From: Clonostachys chloroleuca
Taxonomy: Eukaryota; Ascomycota; Sordariomycetes; Hypocreales; Bionectriaceae
Assembly (NCBI GenBank): GCA_037952775.1
Contig: JBANAY010000003.1
Span: 26,722,001 to 26,786,000 of the forward strand
Direction of reading: 5' to 3'
DNA length: 64,000 nt
Part shown: positions 22,242 through 33,784 of the stretch, in pieces
Layout: every line of letters starts with the position of its first letter
How positions within the stretch are numbered: position 1 is the stretch's first letter
The notes under the pieces: model-generated
The model's input: the letters and a program-made list of their open reading frames with translations, nothing else
Databases searched by the model: none
Told to the model about the DNA's origin: nothing
Made by a program: the position numbers and the translations under genes

Positions 22242-23930
22242 ATGGCTACTTCCACCGTGGTAGACGTCGAATATAGCGTCGGACATGAACTGAATCAACT
22301 TGGCCCGAGCAAAGCGGACGGTCCCAGTAGCCACAATGAGCCCTTGAGCGAGCCGGCAGACCGATCAGCAGGACGGAGCTTGAACTCACAGACCGACATT
22401 GGACAACAAGACGAGTATCCGACGGGTGCCAATCTATGGCTCATCCTTCTGTCCGTGAGCGGGGTTCTCGTTCTCACGAGCATAGACATGAACATCGTCG
22501 CCACGGCCGTTCCCAGTATCACCGACCATTTCCACACCGTTACTGACGTGGGCTGGTATTCGTCTGCCTTTCGGCTGTGCCTCTGCGCTTTTCAGTTCAT
22601 GTTTGGCAAGGCGTACATTTTGTTTTCCGTCAAGTATTTGTTCCTGATCGCCAACATCATCTCCATAGTGGGCTCCTTGTTCTGCGGGACTGCCACGTCC
22701 TCAAACATGCTCATCATGGGGAGGGCTGTGGCCGGATTGGGCTCGGCCGGCATATTTTCTGGGTGTTTTGTCATCCTGGTGCAGTCGCTTCCTCTTCACC
22801 GGCGACCGCTGTTCGTCGGCATTATGGGCGGTATCGAAGGCATCGCCACGCTTTCCGCTCCGCTGCTTGGCGGTGTCCTCACCCAGTCACTTGGCTGGCG
22901 GTGGTGTTTCTACATCAACCCCCCTTTGGGAGTCGTCACACTGCTTCTGACCATGTGGTGCTACTCGGACAAGCCCAAGAGTGCTGAGGTCGACCAGATG
23001 ACCTTTACACAGAAGATTCTACAGCTCGATCTAGTGAGCAATCTACTGTTCATCCCGGCACTGACGAGCCTGTTTATTGCATTATCATGGGCCGGCACCA
23101 AGTATCCCTGGAGCAGCGGCCAAGTCATTGGTCCACTCATCGTGTTTGTTTTTCTTCTCGCTGGCTTCATCTACAACCAGTTCAGACGAGGAGACACGGC
23201 TGCACTACCTCCTCGAATTATCAAACGGCGCACCGTCATCGCGGGCTTCATCTTCATCATGTGCACCAACAGCACGGCGAATGTGCTCGAATATTACCTG
23301 CCCACCTACTACCAGACTGTTCGTGGCTATTCTCCTGCCAAGAGCGGCTATTTGATGTTCCCCATCATCGTTGGTGCAACCATCGGCTCCCTCATCCATG
23401 GGACCGGCACGAGTACATTCGGCCATTATGGCCCTTTCATGCTATTTGCCTCCGTCATCATGCCCATCGCTGCGGGCCTCGTGACAACGTTTGAAGTTGA
23501 TACAAGCATGGTCAAGCTCATTATGTACACTGCCTTGTGCGGCCTTGCCTATGGGATTGGTTTCTCGGGGCCCCAGAACGCGGTACAGACGGTGTTACCT
23601 GCAGACGAGATCCCCTTGGGCATGTCCATCATGCTATTCGCCCAGTCATTCGGACCAGCCGTGACGATCGCAATCGCACAAGTTATTTTCACCAATCAGC
23701 TCTGGACCAACCTCAGTGGCTTCGTTGAAGGACTGACTCGAGGAGAAATGGAAAAGAGTGGCCTGAGTGAGATTGTTTCAAGTGTACCATCGGGAGAAGC
23801 GAGGCAAGTTCTTGAAGGGATTGATAAGAGCATCAGCCAGACGTGGTATTTGGTCGTTGGACTCGCATGTGCGACCATGGTTGGGTCATTATTGATCGAG
23901 TGGCGATCGGTCAAGTCGAAGCGCGCATAG
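22242..23930 (+). CDS. MFS transporter, DHA2 (14-TM) drug:H+ antiporter type
   Basis: A single-exon 562-aa protein starting MATSTVVDVEYSVG. An N-terminal polar tail is followed by about 14 hydrophobic segments. DHA2 hallmarks are present: LTSIDMNIVATAVPSITDHF (motif D1 at the end of TM1), GRAVAGLGSAGIFSG, LGGVLTQSLGWRWCFYINPP (motif C/antiporter region) and YYLPTYYQTVRGYSPAKSGY. The family exports toxins, antifungals and secondary metabolites. No biosynthetic genes sit next to it, so the substrate is unknown. It is tail-to-tail with a cupin-domain gene, 189 bp apart. Confidence 0.9.
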   Translation: MATSTVVDVEYSVGHELNQLGPSKADGPSSHNEPLSEPADRSAGRSLNSQTDIGQQDEYPTGANLWLILLSVSGVLVLTSIDMNIVATAVPSITDHFHTVTDVGWYSSAFRLCLCAFQFMFGKAYILFSVKYLFLIANIISIVGSLFCGTATSSNMLIMGRAVAGLGSAGIFSGCFVILVQSLPLHRRPLFVGIMGGIEGIATLSAPLLGGVLTQSLGWRWCFYINPPLGVVTLLLTMWCYSDKPKSAEVDQMTFTQKILQLDLVSNLLFIPALTSLFIALSWAGTKYPWSSGQVIGPLIVFVFLLAGFIYNQFRRGDTAALPPRIIKRRTVIAGFIFIMCTNSTANVLEYYLPTYYQTVRGYSPAKSGYLMFPIIVGATIGSLIHGTGTSTFGHYGPFMLFASVIMPIAAGLVTTFEVDTSMVKLIMYTALCGLAYGIGFSGPQNAVQTVLPADEIPLGMSIMLFAQSFGPAVTIAIAQVIFTNQLWTNLSGFVEGLTRGEMEKSGLSEIVSSVPSGEARQVLEGIDKSISQTWYLVVGLACATMVGSLLIEWRSVKSKRA

Positions 23931-24119
23931 AAGGCGTGGTACTGCGAGGAGGGTGCCAAAGGTCCCTGCGATTATACAGATATTCACGTCATTCCGCAAG
24001 TAAATTCAACCACTATCTGGAAAGATGCTGGAATTATATTGTATCTAGAATGTTTCAGGCTTTTTCGATACGAATAGATGTGCAATACCACCCAATAAAA
24101 AAACGAACTTGATTTGATG

Positions 24120-24841
24120 TTAGCAAACCGCAAGTGTAGCATCACCAGTCTTGGTACTCACCGCTTGATCGATCAACTGTACGCCTAAAGGCAATGCAAG
24201 GTAGGCATCTCCATCATAGAAGGCTCTTAGAGTATGCCATACGCCACCAAATCCACCCTTTGAAAACACATCGTTGAAGAATCTAGAATGCGACCCAGCA
24301 ATGGTTAGAAGTGACACGTGATAAACACTTGAGGCTATTGCTACTTACAATGCTTTGTATGCTCCAGCAGGGTCGGGTTTCTCTCGGAAGATCAGGCTCT
24401 CCCCTTTGAAACCCTTGACGCTGTGGACATCTCGACGCCGCACAAGGACGGCAGGATCCCCGGCGTTGAGAATTGTTGTTTTGCCGTTGAGTGTAATTTC
24501 AACTCGGCCCTCCACCACACTTAGGTATTCTTGGTGATTCTGACACCATTTAAAAATAAGCTTAAATTCGCCACAGTACGTTAACTAACGTCAATATAAT
24601 CACGTACCATATGCCAGTGTGGTGGGATTTCAAGAGCCTCCTCGCCGGTACAGATTGTGTCCATTACCCAGCGGTCGATGGAGTCCTCTGGTTCAGATTC
24701 ATCAACGGTAATGTCCATTCTTTGGCCCTATTCACGTCATGTAAATACCCGCTGGAGCTTAATTTAAATGAAACAAGTAGATTGTGGTGTTGGAAATACC
24801 TTGCCTACAACGAGGGATTTGATCACTTTGATAGAACTCAT
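24120..24841 (-). CDS. Small cupin-domain protein
   Basis: Four exons (24841-24800, 24727-24608, 24539-24349, 24282-24120) separated by GT-AG introns of 72, 68 and 66 nt give 171 aa in phase. The cupin core is visible: PPHWHMNHQEYLSVVEGRVE (HxH...E metal-binding half) and AGDPAVLVRRRDVHSVKGF (second half with His). The C-terminal part, FFNDVFSKGGFGGVWHTLRA, is common in fungal cupins of this size, which are annotated only as RmlC-like cupins. It probably binds a metal and acts as a small enzyme or binding protein; reaction unknown. It is convergent with the DHA2 transporter. An upstream ATG at 24958 is in frame but has a poorer N terminus. Confidence 0.8.
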
Positions 24842-26386
24842 CTTGCTCTTGTAGCAGCCAACTAGGCTAGAGACGAGTTTTACTGGTAAAAAGTTGGGGA
24901 ACTCAGAGGAACGCCAGCTGCAGCCCACCTTTTTAATAGTCTTCTTCAGCTCGAGCATTTAGACCCTTGTCTCAGGTAAGACGACCCATGCCATAAGCTG
25001 CTGTCAGATTATAGCCCAATGCCAAGATGAATGGGCATTAAATTTTCAGTGTCGCAAGATTCATAAGGTGTCGGCGGGTTCTATGTGTGTTGTTCAATTG
25101 CTAGGCATATCACGTTATGATTGAGTGCGTCACCATCCCAATTCAAGAATCAAATCAAATACTTTCTATCTATCAAGAGCGATTATTGAGTACTCTAGAA
25201 TTGACCTTGACCTTGAACGTACATAATCGTTCAGGGTGCATTAACTTGTTTAGGTTTCACCGGCTGAGATGGAGACCAAATGCTATTTGTTTCTGGCGCT
25301 GGGTTTTGTTTCTTTTGCAGGGCTATAGTACTAACCTCGGAACACTGGTATGCTCGTCACATTTACCGGCACCTCTCTAGTTCCAACCCGCATCTGTTTG
25401 ACTTCCTCGTCAACTTTATTGTCGTGGAGTTTATGTAGTCACACTTGCTCTTGTAGCCTTGCAGAACTAATCATTTCGCTACCAACGACCCCAAAGAGTC
25501 AACCTCGGACTCTCAATTCGATAAAAAATCACAAACCTTCAGTGTGTGGTCAAAACATTCTAGGTATACTATTTCTGACACATTGTAATCCTACATTAAC
25601 TGGGGACAGATCATTACCTACTTACACAGCAACAAATTGCCATAATGTGTGGCTACAGCAAAGATCATGACTATTTTGCAATGTTATGAAGCTCTATTGC
25701 CACTATGAGGACCTAACACGATGACTGAAGTTTCCAGATGCTGAATTCTGTTAAAGTAGCTCTGACCAAGGTAACTTCCTATCATATAACAAGGGTCGAC
25801 TTTAAAGCATTGCCACGGGGCTACAATGTTCTTAATTGTCACTTAAGCTATATGGTTCTTAGCTTGTATTTACATCTCTAGTTTGCCATTGAAGGTTTCT
25901 CTGAATGATGCCTAAAGAAGCACCCCGTTTCCAATCCCTGCAACGCTAACTTCCTGGCCCCTGGTCCGGTCCCGACCATGGGCATGTCGGTTCAGAGCTC
26001 AAAGTATTCAGGAGCCCATGACTGCGCTCAAGAAGGTGATTCAGATCGTGATTGCTAAAAAGTAGAACTAGTAACATGATGAAACCTCCGAGATCGACAT
26101 GAGAGCGTATGACTCATGATACTCTGGAGAACCAGGCCACCTTCACTTGATTATAAATACGACCTGACGAAAGTGCCAAGTGGGTCGGATAAATGAGAGG
26201 AAGCACCAAAGCTTTTCTTGTCCCCACAAGCTTCTAAAACCACAGTCGCCCCTAAGTTCTACTCAACGTTTCTTCAATCCCCCATGTTTTCACATGGTCC
26301 CTGATTTCTCTTAACGACCCAATACCACATCGTCTCTGATGTGACCCACCCGGCCATCTTGGTATCGGATATCTATCTTTTATATC
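24842..26386. other. Long intergenic region
   Basis: About 1.5 kb with short ORFs only, on both strands. TATAAATA at 26152-26159 and a C/T-rich stretch before 26387 form the likely promoter and leader of the following transporter. Confidence 0.5.
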
Positions 26387-28147
26387 ATGTTAGTCTCAAC
26401 GGCAAGCGATCTTGAAAAGGCAGCGCGGCCTGATGGGTCGATTGATTCAAAAGATGGCGAGAAGCAAGGTTCGTCAGAAGGCCCGGATGCTCATTCTACA
26501 TCGCAAGTTGGAGCTAGAATCACGCAAGAATCTATTGTAGTATATGTCAGTACCCATCCTTCCTGAATGTCAAGCTTCCATTGCTTAACGATGATCCCAT
26601 AGGATGAAATCGCAATCGAGAGAATTGTGACTCGCCATTCGGTAGCGAGCCGTGCCCGTCAGAGCATGTTTAGCAAGCTCTCGAGGAAGACCAAATCAAG
26701 AGAGAAACTGCCTCCGCCGGTGCTCCCAATCACCGATCTTGACAATGGCGTTGTTGGCTGGGACCATCAGCAGGACCCAGAGATGCCCCTGAACTTTACC
26801 CAGTCTCGGAAGTGGCTTATTGTCTCCTTACTGTCACTCATCACCGCCATGACTCCATTTGCTTCATCTATTCTAGCCCCGGCGATAGAAACTCTTGCCA
26901 AGGACCTTCAAGTCTCCTCGCTGACAATGGCATCAATGCCCGTCAGCATCTTCCTCCTCGGCTATGCTGTTGGTCCGCTAGTCCTCTCCCCGCTCTCTGA
27001 GATCTACGGCCGTTATGTGGTCTTCATCTCCGCCACTCTCTGGTTCTGTGTCTGGCTCATAGGCTGCGCCCTTGCCCCATCCATTGAGACTCTCGTTTTC
27101 TTCCGCTTCATGTCCGGCCTAGGTGGTTCAGCATGCCAGACCATTGGCGGTGCCATCATTGCCGATGTATTCCCCGTCAGCGAGAGAGGTAGTGCCATGG
27201 CTCTATGGATGATGGGCCCTATCATCGGTCCAAGCATCGGCCCGGTCATCGGCGGCTTCGTTGCCCAGACCATCGGATGGAGGTGGACTAGCTGGATCAC
27301 CCTTATCCCCTCTTTATTGGCTACCATCGGCTTGGCCATCTTCTACCCCGAGACGAATCACAGGGTCCTCATCGCCCGGAAGACCGAGAAGCTGCGCAAG
27401 GAGCTGAACCGCCCGGAGCTGCGTAGCTGCTACGTGAGCGAGGATGCTCCTTCTGTGTCGAAGAGTGGAGTGCTTTTGGTTGGCTTGATCCGCCCCATCA
27501 AGATGCTCTTCACCTCCATCATCATCTTCGGCGCCTCGCTGTATATTGCTTTTGCATATGGATGCCTCTACCTTCTTTTCAACACTATCCCTATCGTATT
27601 TGAAAAGACGTATCACTGGTCGTTGGGCGTTACTGGCTTGGTTTACTTTTCGCTCTTAGCAGGCAATTTCGTCGGTCTCGCCATCTTTAGCAGGCTGTCT
27701 GATCGTACCGTGGTCCGGATGACTCGCGAGAACGATGGCGTCTATGAACCTGAGATGCGGCTGGCAGACTGTGTCTGGTTCGGACTGTTCCTGCCTGTCC
27801 CATTCTTCTGGTACGGCTGGGCTGCAGATCAAGCCATACACCCCGCAGTTACGATCATAGGACTCGGTTTTTTTGGCCTCGCGCTGAATGGAATCTGGCT
27901 CCCGACTCAGGCATATCTGGTTGACGCATATGCTGAATACGCTGCCAGCTGCTTGGCCGCGTTTGCTGTGCTCCGTTGCACGGTGGCAGCTTTCTTGCCG
28001 CTAGCAGGAACGCAGATGTATGATACGCTTGGGGTGGGCTGGGGCACGTCTCTCCTTGGCTTCATCGCCGTGGGGATGATACCTATTCCAAGTCTTATTT
28101 TCAAGTACGGGAAGGTATTGCGGGAAAAGTTTCCTGTTCATTTGTAA
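26387..28147 (+). CDS. MFS transporter, DHA1 (12-TM) multidrug/polyamine type
   Basis: Exon 1 (26387-26545, MLVSTASDLEKAARP...) and exon 2 (26603-28147) are joined by a 57-nt intron (GTCAGT...CTTAAC...ATAG), giving 567 aa. After a long hydrophilic N terminus the 12-TM fold begins at SRKWLIVSLLSLITAMTPFA. Motifs include SPLSEIYGRYVVFISA (motif A, loop 2-3), FFRFMSGLGGSACQTIGGAI and GPSIGPVIGGFVAQTIGWRW (motif C). The protein resembles the yeast FLR1/TPO-type exporters and probably expels toxic compounds or polyamines. It is tail-to-tail with a small regulator-like gene, 67 bp apart. Confidence 0.9.
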
Positions 28148-28214
28148 GATATAAAAGGACCACAGGGCCCAGGAGCGATGTAAGGATTTGGATATAAAAA
28201 CACTAATAAAACAA

Positions 28215-29198
28215 TTAATCTTCACTTCCTGGGCTTGTCTCCTGTTCAGAGTATGCCGATGCCATCAGATCTATGCATGTAATTGTGACGAGGGCATTTT
28301 TCTGAAAGGGACCTTTCAGAAAGAGCGTTACCATTTTGCCAGCGTAACATAGCGCCGACATTTTTTCAGTGCCTCCTCGAATTGCCACCAGCTTATCCAG
28401 GCCTTCGAGGTGAATTTTGGCAGCCTTGGCGTCACCACACAGTGTCTGTTAAGAAAAGAGAATATCAGTGCCGTCCAAGAAAGAGAAGCGGGTGGATAAC
28501 TACGGCTCAATCTAGGCAGGTCAACTTACGGCGTCGGATGCGAGCGCGAATGTCTTGGCAATCGTGAGATCACTTGATGCTTTAGTCTCGTCTTTCAGCG
28601 CATTGTTGACGCTTTCCAAACATTCGCCGTTGTATTTCAGGGTGAGTGCAGTATATCCCGCCGGGTGGTGGGAGGCGGAGAGGTCTCGGCACGACATTTG
28701 CAAGAGGGCGGCCAGTATGCCCGTGTCTATGGCAGCCATTCGTGTCCACCATCTCCCCGTTTCCATTACAAAGTCCGCTTCTTCTTGGCCGCTTATAAAG
28801 GGGATGCAGACTGTAGAAACCATCGCCACGTGCCGAATAACTAGTGGCATGTCAAAATAAGTCGTTGGTAACACGATCGGAGGTGTGTTTTACTCACAAT
28901 GGTCGATGAGGAACCACTCTAATCGAGAGACTTTACGGATGAAAGTATCAAAGGGGTCTGTCCACGCCGCACTCAAATTATGAGATATGCGCGGTGAACG
29001 GGCAGCCAGTATTGCCCGTGCAGTTGCTGGGCCATGCTGGCCTGACTTCTCTTGGTACTCGGAGACCGTCCTCCGCCGCTTACTGGAGTTCCTAGCAGCA
29101 TGAGAGCGGACCTGCCGTCGCCGTGCGTGGGAATTAGTTTCGTCAGGGGTCGCGATATTGATGAACTGCAAGGAAGGGCCAGGGCGAGCCCGCGTCAT
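28215..29198 (-). CDS. Fungal-specific transcription-factor-like protein without a DNA-binding domain
   Basis: Three exons (29198-28898, 28840-28530, 28445-28215) with introns of 57 and 84 nt give 280 aa in phase. The N terminus has the signature of the small family related to fungal-specific TF domains: FINIATPDETNSHARRRQ, VRSHAARNSSKRRRT. WTDPFDTFIRKVSRLEWFLI follows, and the C terminus has HLEGLDKLVAIRGGTEKM. There is no Zn2Cys6 cluster in the frame, and none is visible just upstream. It may act as a co-regulator or have lost its DNA-binding part. The convergent DHA1 transporter is a possible target, which is inference. Confidence 0.82.
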
Positions 29199-29460
29199 CT
29201 TGGCTATCTGCCAAATCCAGGTATTTCAGATCCAGAAATACCAGAGAGGAATGCACCGGCGGTTGTTGAAGGGATATTGGGGAATTGAAGCTCGTTCGGG
29301 TCATTCGGCTTGTTGCACCAAAACTGGCCATAGGCTCTCCAAAGATCATTTCGGCATTGAAGTGACCAGACATGGAGGCATGGGCCGGTCACCTGATCAC
29401 ATCTTGCTGACTGACTCGCACTAATAATTCAAACAGCCATGAATGAATGGAACGCGTTTG

Positions 29461-29667
29461 CAGTGACGGAAATAAAACATGGCCCACCACAATGCCGCTC
29501 TTTCGACCAATTCGTCTCATATTAACAACGTCAACCACAATGATACATATAATAGATCATCCTATGACCATTATCTTGGCAATTTCATGACCAGTTTCTC
29601 GATCAGTTTTGATATCATATTAATTCCAATATTGGCCTCTCTCATGTGTCACAACCACTTGACGGGC
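29461..29667. mobile_element. Small inverted-repeat (MITE-like) element, copy B
   Basis: Its left end (GAAATAAAACATGGCCCACC) matches copy A at 21868 onward (GAAATAAAACATGGCACACC), and the similarity continues into GCTCTTT. Its right end (ACCACTTGACGGG) matches the right end of copy A (GCCACTTGATGGG). Length is close to copy A (about 0.2 kb). No coding capacity is seen, and a small ORF inside is not a gene. Confidence 0.5.
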
Positions 29668-30482
29668 TACTTGGCCAACTGCCTGTTTTGATTAGGATTT
29701 ACACCACCAGACGGCATATGTCGATGGAGTGATGGAAACTCGAATCTGCCGACAGATTGCATTGGTTAGCTTGAATCTAGAATGAGTTGATAGGAGATAT
29801 GATGAAGGATTGAAATGTCAAATTTAGGAGAAAAAGAACATATTTTTCATCCTGCTTCCCCTTATGCTATCTGGATGCCCACACGGAATGTCTGAGCCCG
29901 CTGTCATTTTGTCTGACTCCGACTGTATTCAATGGAAAATAGAATCTAATACTATCAATCGACACGCCCAGCCTTTGAATGAATACACAGCAGCCTTGGG
30001 CAGTGATGGGCATCACACCGGTCAGTCTTGGCGCTGACGATGACAACAAGCTAAGCCACCAACTAAAAAACTCCCATGTACCCAGCTTCTTCTGAGAGCT
30101 ACACGTGGATTCTTCATGCAAAACTCAATAAGCCACAATCATTCAGCTGGACATGACGTGGGGTTTCAACCTTGACCCCAATAGTCTAAACTACGGCGGG
30201 CCTTCGAGAAGCCGATGTCTTTTCGGCATTGCGAACCTGAGACAGAGTCGTCAGCCGTGTGGATGAGTTCTCCAAGCCTCCATCTAGATGAGATTCACGA
30301 GACGGTGAAGAAATATTAAAGCCCGACAATTGAACCTCTAAAACGATAAATAGAGGCTCTCCTCCGACTTAGCATCTCGCGTAAAATTATCACGACTCCA
30401 TTCAGCAAACAATCGATACATTCAAGTTTCTACCCATCAAAAACCGACTTTTTTGGCCTCCAAAGATAAATAATCATCAATC
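29668..30482. other. Intergenic region
   Basis: No gene-like frame. A TA-rich box (GATAAATAGAGG, near 30344) and a CA-rich leader precede the glycine-zipper gene. Confidence 0.45.
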
Positions 30483-30920
30483 ATGTCTAACCAGAGCTAC
30501 TACGGGTTCACTAATTACCATAACGCTCCTCGACAGGTGAGACCAGTAATTTGCTTACTCCCTCAGCATCCCTCACTAACCCGCATGCTTCTAGCCTCAG
30601 CATGTTCAACATCATGCATCTCCCTCTAACCAACACGGGAATATGCATGGTCGTCATGAGACGGCCACTGTACCCGACGGTGAGCGAGGCCTCGGCGCAA
30701 CTATTGTCGGAGGCGGTGCTGGGGGCTGGGCAGCGCGCAAAGCTGGCAAGGGCGTCCTGGGTAGTCTTGCGAGTGCGGCCGCCGGTGCCGTTGGTGCAAA
30801 TATACTCGAGAAACAGCTTAAGAAGTGAGCCATAAGTCCCTTTTATTTCATAACTACGATTGCCCGCAGATTTTGACTAACAAAAGTAATAGAATTCGCA
30901 ACAAGAAGCAACGCAAGTAG
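30483..30920 (+). CDS. Small glycine-zipper protein
   Basis: Three exons (30483-30536, 30595-30824, 30893-30920) with introns of 58 and 68 nt give 103 aa, all in phase. The N-terminal half is polar and His/Asn/Gln-rich (MSNQSYYGFTNYHNAPRQ, PQHVQHHASPSNQHGNMHG). The second half is a glycine/alanine zipper (GATIVGGGAGGWAARKAGKG, LASAAAGAVGANILEKQLKK) ending in a very basic tail. Similar short proteins are common in fungi and are annotated only as glycine-zipper 2TM-like. A membrane-associated or self-assembling role is likely; the function is unknown. Confidence 0.75.
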
Positions 30921-31160
30921 TGGTTAACGCATTGCCAGGTAGTATATACTATGGAATTAGCCGTGCTATCGTACTCACATGCATCGAGAGGCCTTGAAGC
31001 GGGTTCTGATCACGTTATAGATTAGGTTATGACGAATGAAAGTTGCATTTTAAAAATTCTATCCGCATTTTGGGAATGTAACCACGGTATATGCATCCAG
31101 GAACGCTCTGCTCCTACCCAATAGCACCTAGAGAAAACCAAACACGGTCTGAAACCCGTA

Positions 31161-31745
31161 TCAGTGGTCTTTGTTGATCGAGGCAAATGCCTCTAGGATC
31201 ACGTTCTCTGTATCCGCCGTTGTAAAAACCAGCTCGATGTCGTTAACCTTCTTTTCTTGGACCTCTTTCAGGGTGGCCCAAACGAAATTTTGGTGTTCAT
31301 TTGGATCAAGTTTAACCTCCAAAATACCCTTGGAATTCACCTCCGCCTGGACGAGAAAGTTAAATTTGCCGATCTTCTTTCCGGATCTGCTGCGGAAGAA
31401 GTGAGGTTCTCCAACAGGGCCGCTGATGTGCGTTGCCCGCAGGCCGGCCTCTTCCCACAATTCTCGTGCGGCAGAGTGCAAAATACTCTCGTCCTCGTCA
31501 TCGCAGCCGCCGCCGGGGGTCTCCCATTTGTTGGGCATGCTGTCGCTAGGGGATCGCTGGAGAAGTAGAATCCGAGGTTCAGGCTGAGTGGAGAGATCGA
31601 ACACGAGAGAACCAGTCGCTAGCACATTGTAGTTTTCATTTTGATTGGCTGCCAGATACGACTTTGGAGAAACTGCGAAGGCGGAGGTCGTAGGATCGGC
31701 GGTGAAGTTATAGCCGGGACCTTTGATAATAGGCGAGTCAGACAT
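31161..31745 (-). CDS. Nudix hydrolase
   Basis: A 194-aa protein starting MSDSPIIKGPGYNF; an in-frame ATG at 31823 would add 26 residues. The Nudix box is complete: GCDDEDESILHSAARELW followed by EEAGL, matching Gx5Ex7REUxEExGU, and the substrate-side strand ILLLQRSPSDSMPNKWETPG precedes it. Such enzymes hydrolyse nucleoside diphosphates linked to another group, often for housecleaning. The exact substrate cannot be read from sequence. It lies in the same direction as and 239 bp after the dienelactone-hydrolase-like gene. Confidence 0.88.
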   Translation of the reverse strand: MSDSPIIKGPGYNFTADPTTSAFAVSPKSYLAANQNENYNVLATGSLVFDLSTQPEPRILLLQRSPSDSMPNKWETPGGGCDDEDESILHSAARELWEEAGLRATHISGPVGEPHFFRSRSGKKIGKFNFLVQAEVNSKGILEVKLDPNEHQNFVWATLKEVQEKKVNDIELVFTTADTENVILEAFASINKDH

Positions 31746-31983
31746 ACTCGTGGAGTCGTGGTTTTCTTGGTGGGGAAATTGAATCAAAGTTTGGAGAAAG
31801 CGCGGACCTACGAGAGGATACATATTGATAAAGAAAGACTGAAATCAATTGCTCAGTCACGTGAATTTCTACTCTGCCATAAAAGAGGACCAGTTCATGT
31901 ATCGCTGCCTAACTGCTCCAAGCCAGTTCCTCCCTCTAGTCCGCCTCATGAGTCATCTCTCAAGTCAGCCTAGAGGAGATTTA

Positions 31984-32933
31984 TCACCCATCCTTTGTCT
32001 TATTTCCACTTGCTGCCTTGCCCCAAGAGTCAAACCATCGGACTGCTTGGAAATACGCCTCCTCTTTAGCAAGCTTGATCTGGGGAATCGACACGTTGCC
32101 TCGAACACCGAATCCATGTTCCGTTCCACTGTACAACGAGATTGAATATGGCTGCGTTGTGTTCAAAAGCAGATCTTCGATATGGCGCCGCTGGTCAATT
32201 GACATGGCGAAATCGTTCTCCGTGGCGGCAATAGTTACGGGCCCGGTGACTCCCAGAATCTCGTCGTCCTGGAGCAGGGCCGGGTGGGCGGCAAAGCTTG
32301 CGCTGACACCTCGGCCCTCAGACAGGACGCGGACGGCATGGCGCCCGCCAAAGCAGTAACCAGACGCTACGATGCGACTGATGCCCAGCACATCGCGAAT
32401 ATAACGGATCGTGGCATCGATCATCGGGTCGATGACTGTTGGGTTGTGACGGGCTAGAAACTTGGTCTGGTTGTAGCTGGGGTTGTACGGATCTCTCGCC
32501 GCGGGTGCTGGAGTGCCATTGAACAGATCAGGGGCGACAGTGAGGTATCCTGCACGGCCGAAGCTATCTACCAGCCTATCGAGACTTATGTGTTAGCCAG
32601 TCGTAGATGTTAGGTTAGAACGCGATGTACGTACAACCTATTCTCCGGTTGCACGATACCGGTGGCATCTGTCAAGTACAACACGGCTGTGTTTGAATGC
32701 TTTCCTGTAACGTAAAGTGTCACTGGGGATGTGAAAGTTGGCTGTTCAGCTTTTAACCTCTTTCATTGTTGTCGAGACAGAGTCTTACTATTCTCGTGCA
32801 CAACCTCCCTGCCAATCGATGGTCCCGTATGGGCAATGGCGCAAACACTGGCCACTGGACATTTGGCCAACGTCCGTGACGTGAGCAATGAGACCACTAG
32901 CAGAAGGTCATAAAAGGAATGTATCTTGGTCAT
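31984..32933 (-). CDS. Dienelactone hydrolase-like protein with signal peptide
   Basis: Exons 32933-32789, 32704-32638 and 32575-31984 with introns of 84 and 62 nt give 267 aa in phase. The N terminus MTKIHSFYDLLLVVSLLTSR followed by TLAKC looks like a secretory signal. The alpha/beta-hydrolase fold shows GYLTVAPDLFNG, the nucleophile elbow GYCFGGRHAV (catalytic Cys, as in dienelactone hydrolases), an acid region (AATENDFAMS) and the His motif GTEHGFGVRG. Family members hydrolyse small lactones or esters. The secreted form and the neighbouring esterase suggest work on plant or phenolic esters, which is inference. Confidence 0.87.
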
Positions 32934-33784
32934 ATTGAAGGCTGCTACTTGTTGGCGGCTGAGCTTTGGCTTCTTGCTCTTTAGCAAACTCCATCATGAC
33001 TACTATGAAGGAGTAGGCTTTATATACTCAGCTTCTGTGGGTGGGACTTCTGAATGTAGTATATTATTGAGCACAGAGATAGACTACTATTTTGCCACTA
33101 CGACCATCGCGCCTTGACCTTAGTTGTATTAAGGCATCTCTTGATCTTATTATAGGCAATGAAGCATAAGGAATGGCTTTCCTCATACGTAGATATGCCG
33201 CGTGTCAGCCAATGGGAAATGGAGTGCTACCGTCTGCCAAGACAGATCGGCCTTCTCAGCGAATTTGTGCCGTTGAAATGACCGATGTAGGGAATATCCC
33301 GCGATTGATTATGGATATCTCAGCTCATGGCCAGCCTTCACTTGTTCTTCTTTCACTCTCATCTCCTCCATGGCAAGCTAGAACCCGGAATAGTAGTTTG
33401 GATAACGACTCAATTGGCTGTGCCGTGAGGGGCATGTCATCAAAGGAGTAAATGACACTGTGGCTGTAAACGCAGAGGTAGATAGTCAACATACGCTACG
33501 TTTTAGTCCTTCAATGCGTTGAAAATGCTTCACTCCCAGCCACGTGCATCTCGACTCCCATCACCGTTCAAATACGCTCCGTTGATGGATGTCGGTAATT
33601 GTGCGGCCAAGTGGCATCCGAGTCTAGCTGGGTATCTTACCCGTTCTACGGGACATCATTGTCTATAAATGTACACTCTATTTAGGAGGTTTAACCCTGT
33701 CACCTCTTCGATCTAGATCTTCATGACCATTCGTTATTGCACGTCCGGGTAACACCGACCCAACTGTCATGAGTTGTAGGATAC
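32934..33784. other. Intergenic region
   Basis: 0.85 kb between the dienelactone-hydrolase-like gene start and the tannase-family gene end. A TATA-like ATATACTC lies near 33022. No gene seen. Confidence 0.45.

Noticed and set aside
25117..25670. Two plus-strand ORFs of 87 and 106 codons
   Set aside because: No motifs, no splice context and low-complexity composition; probably chance.
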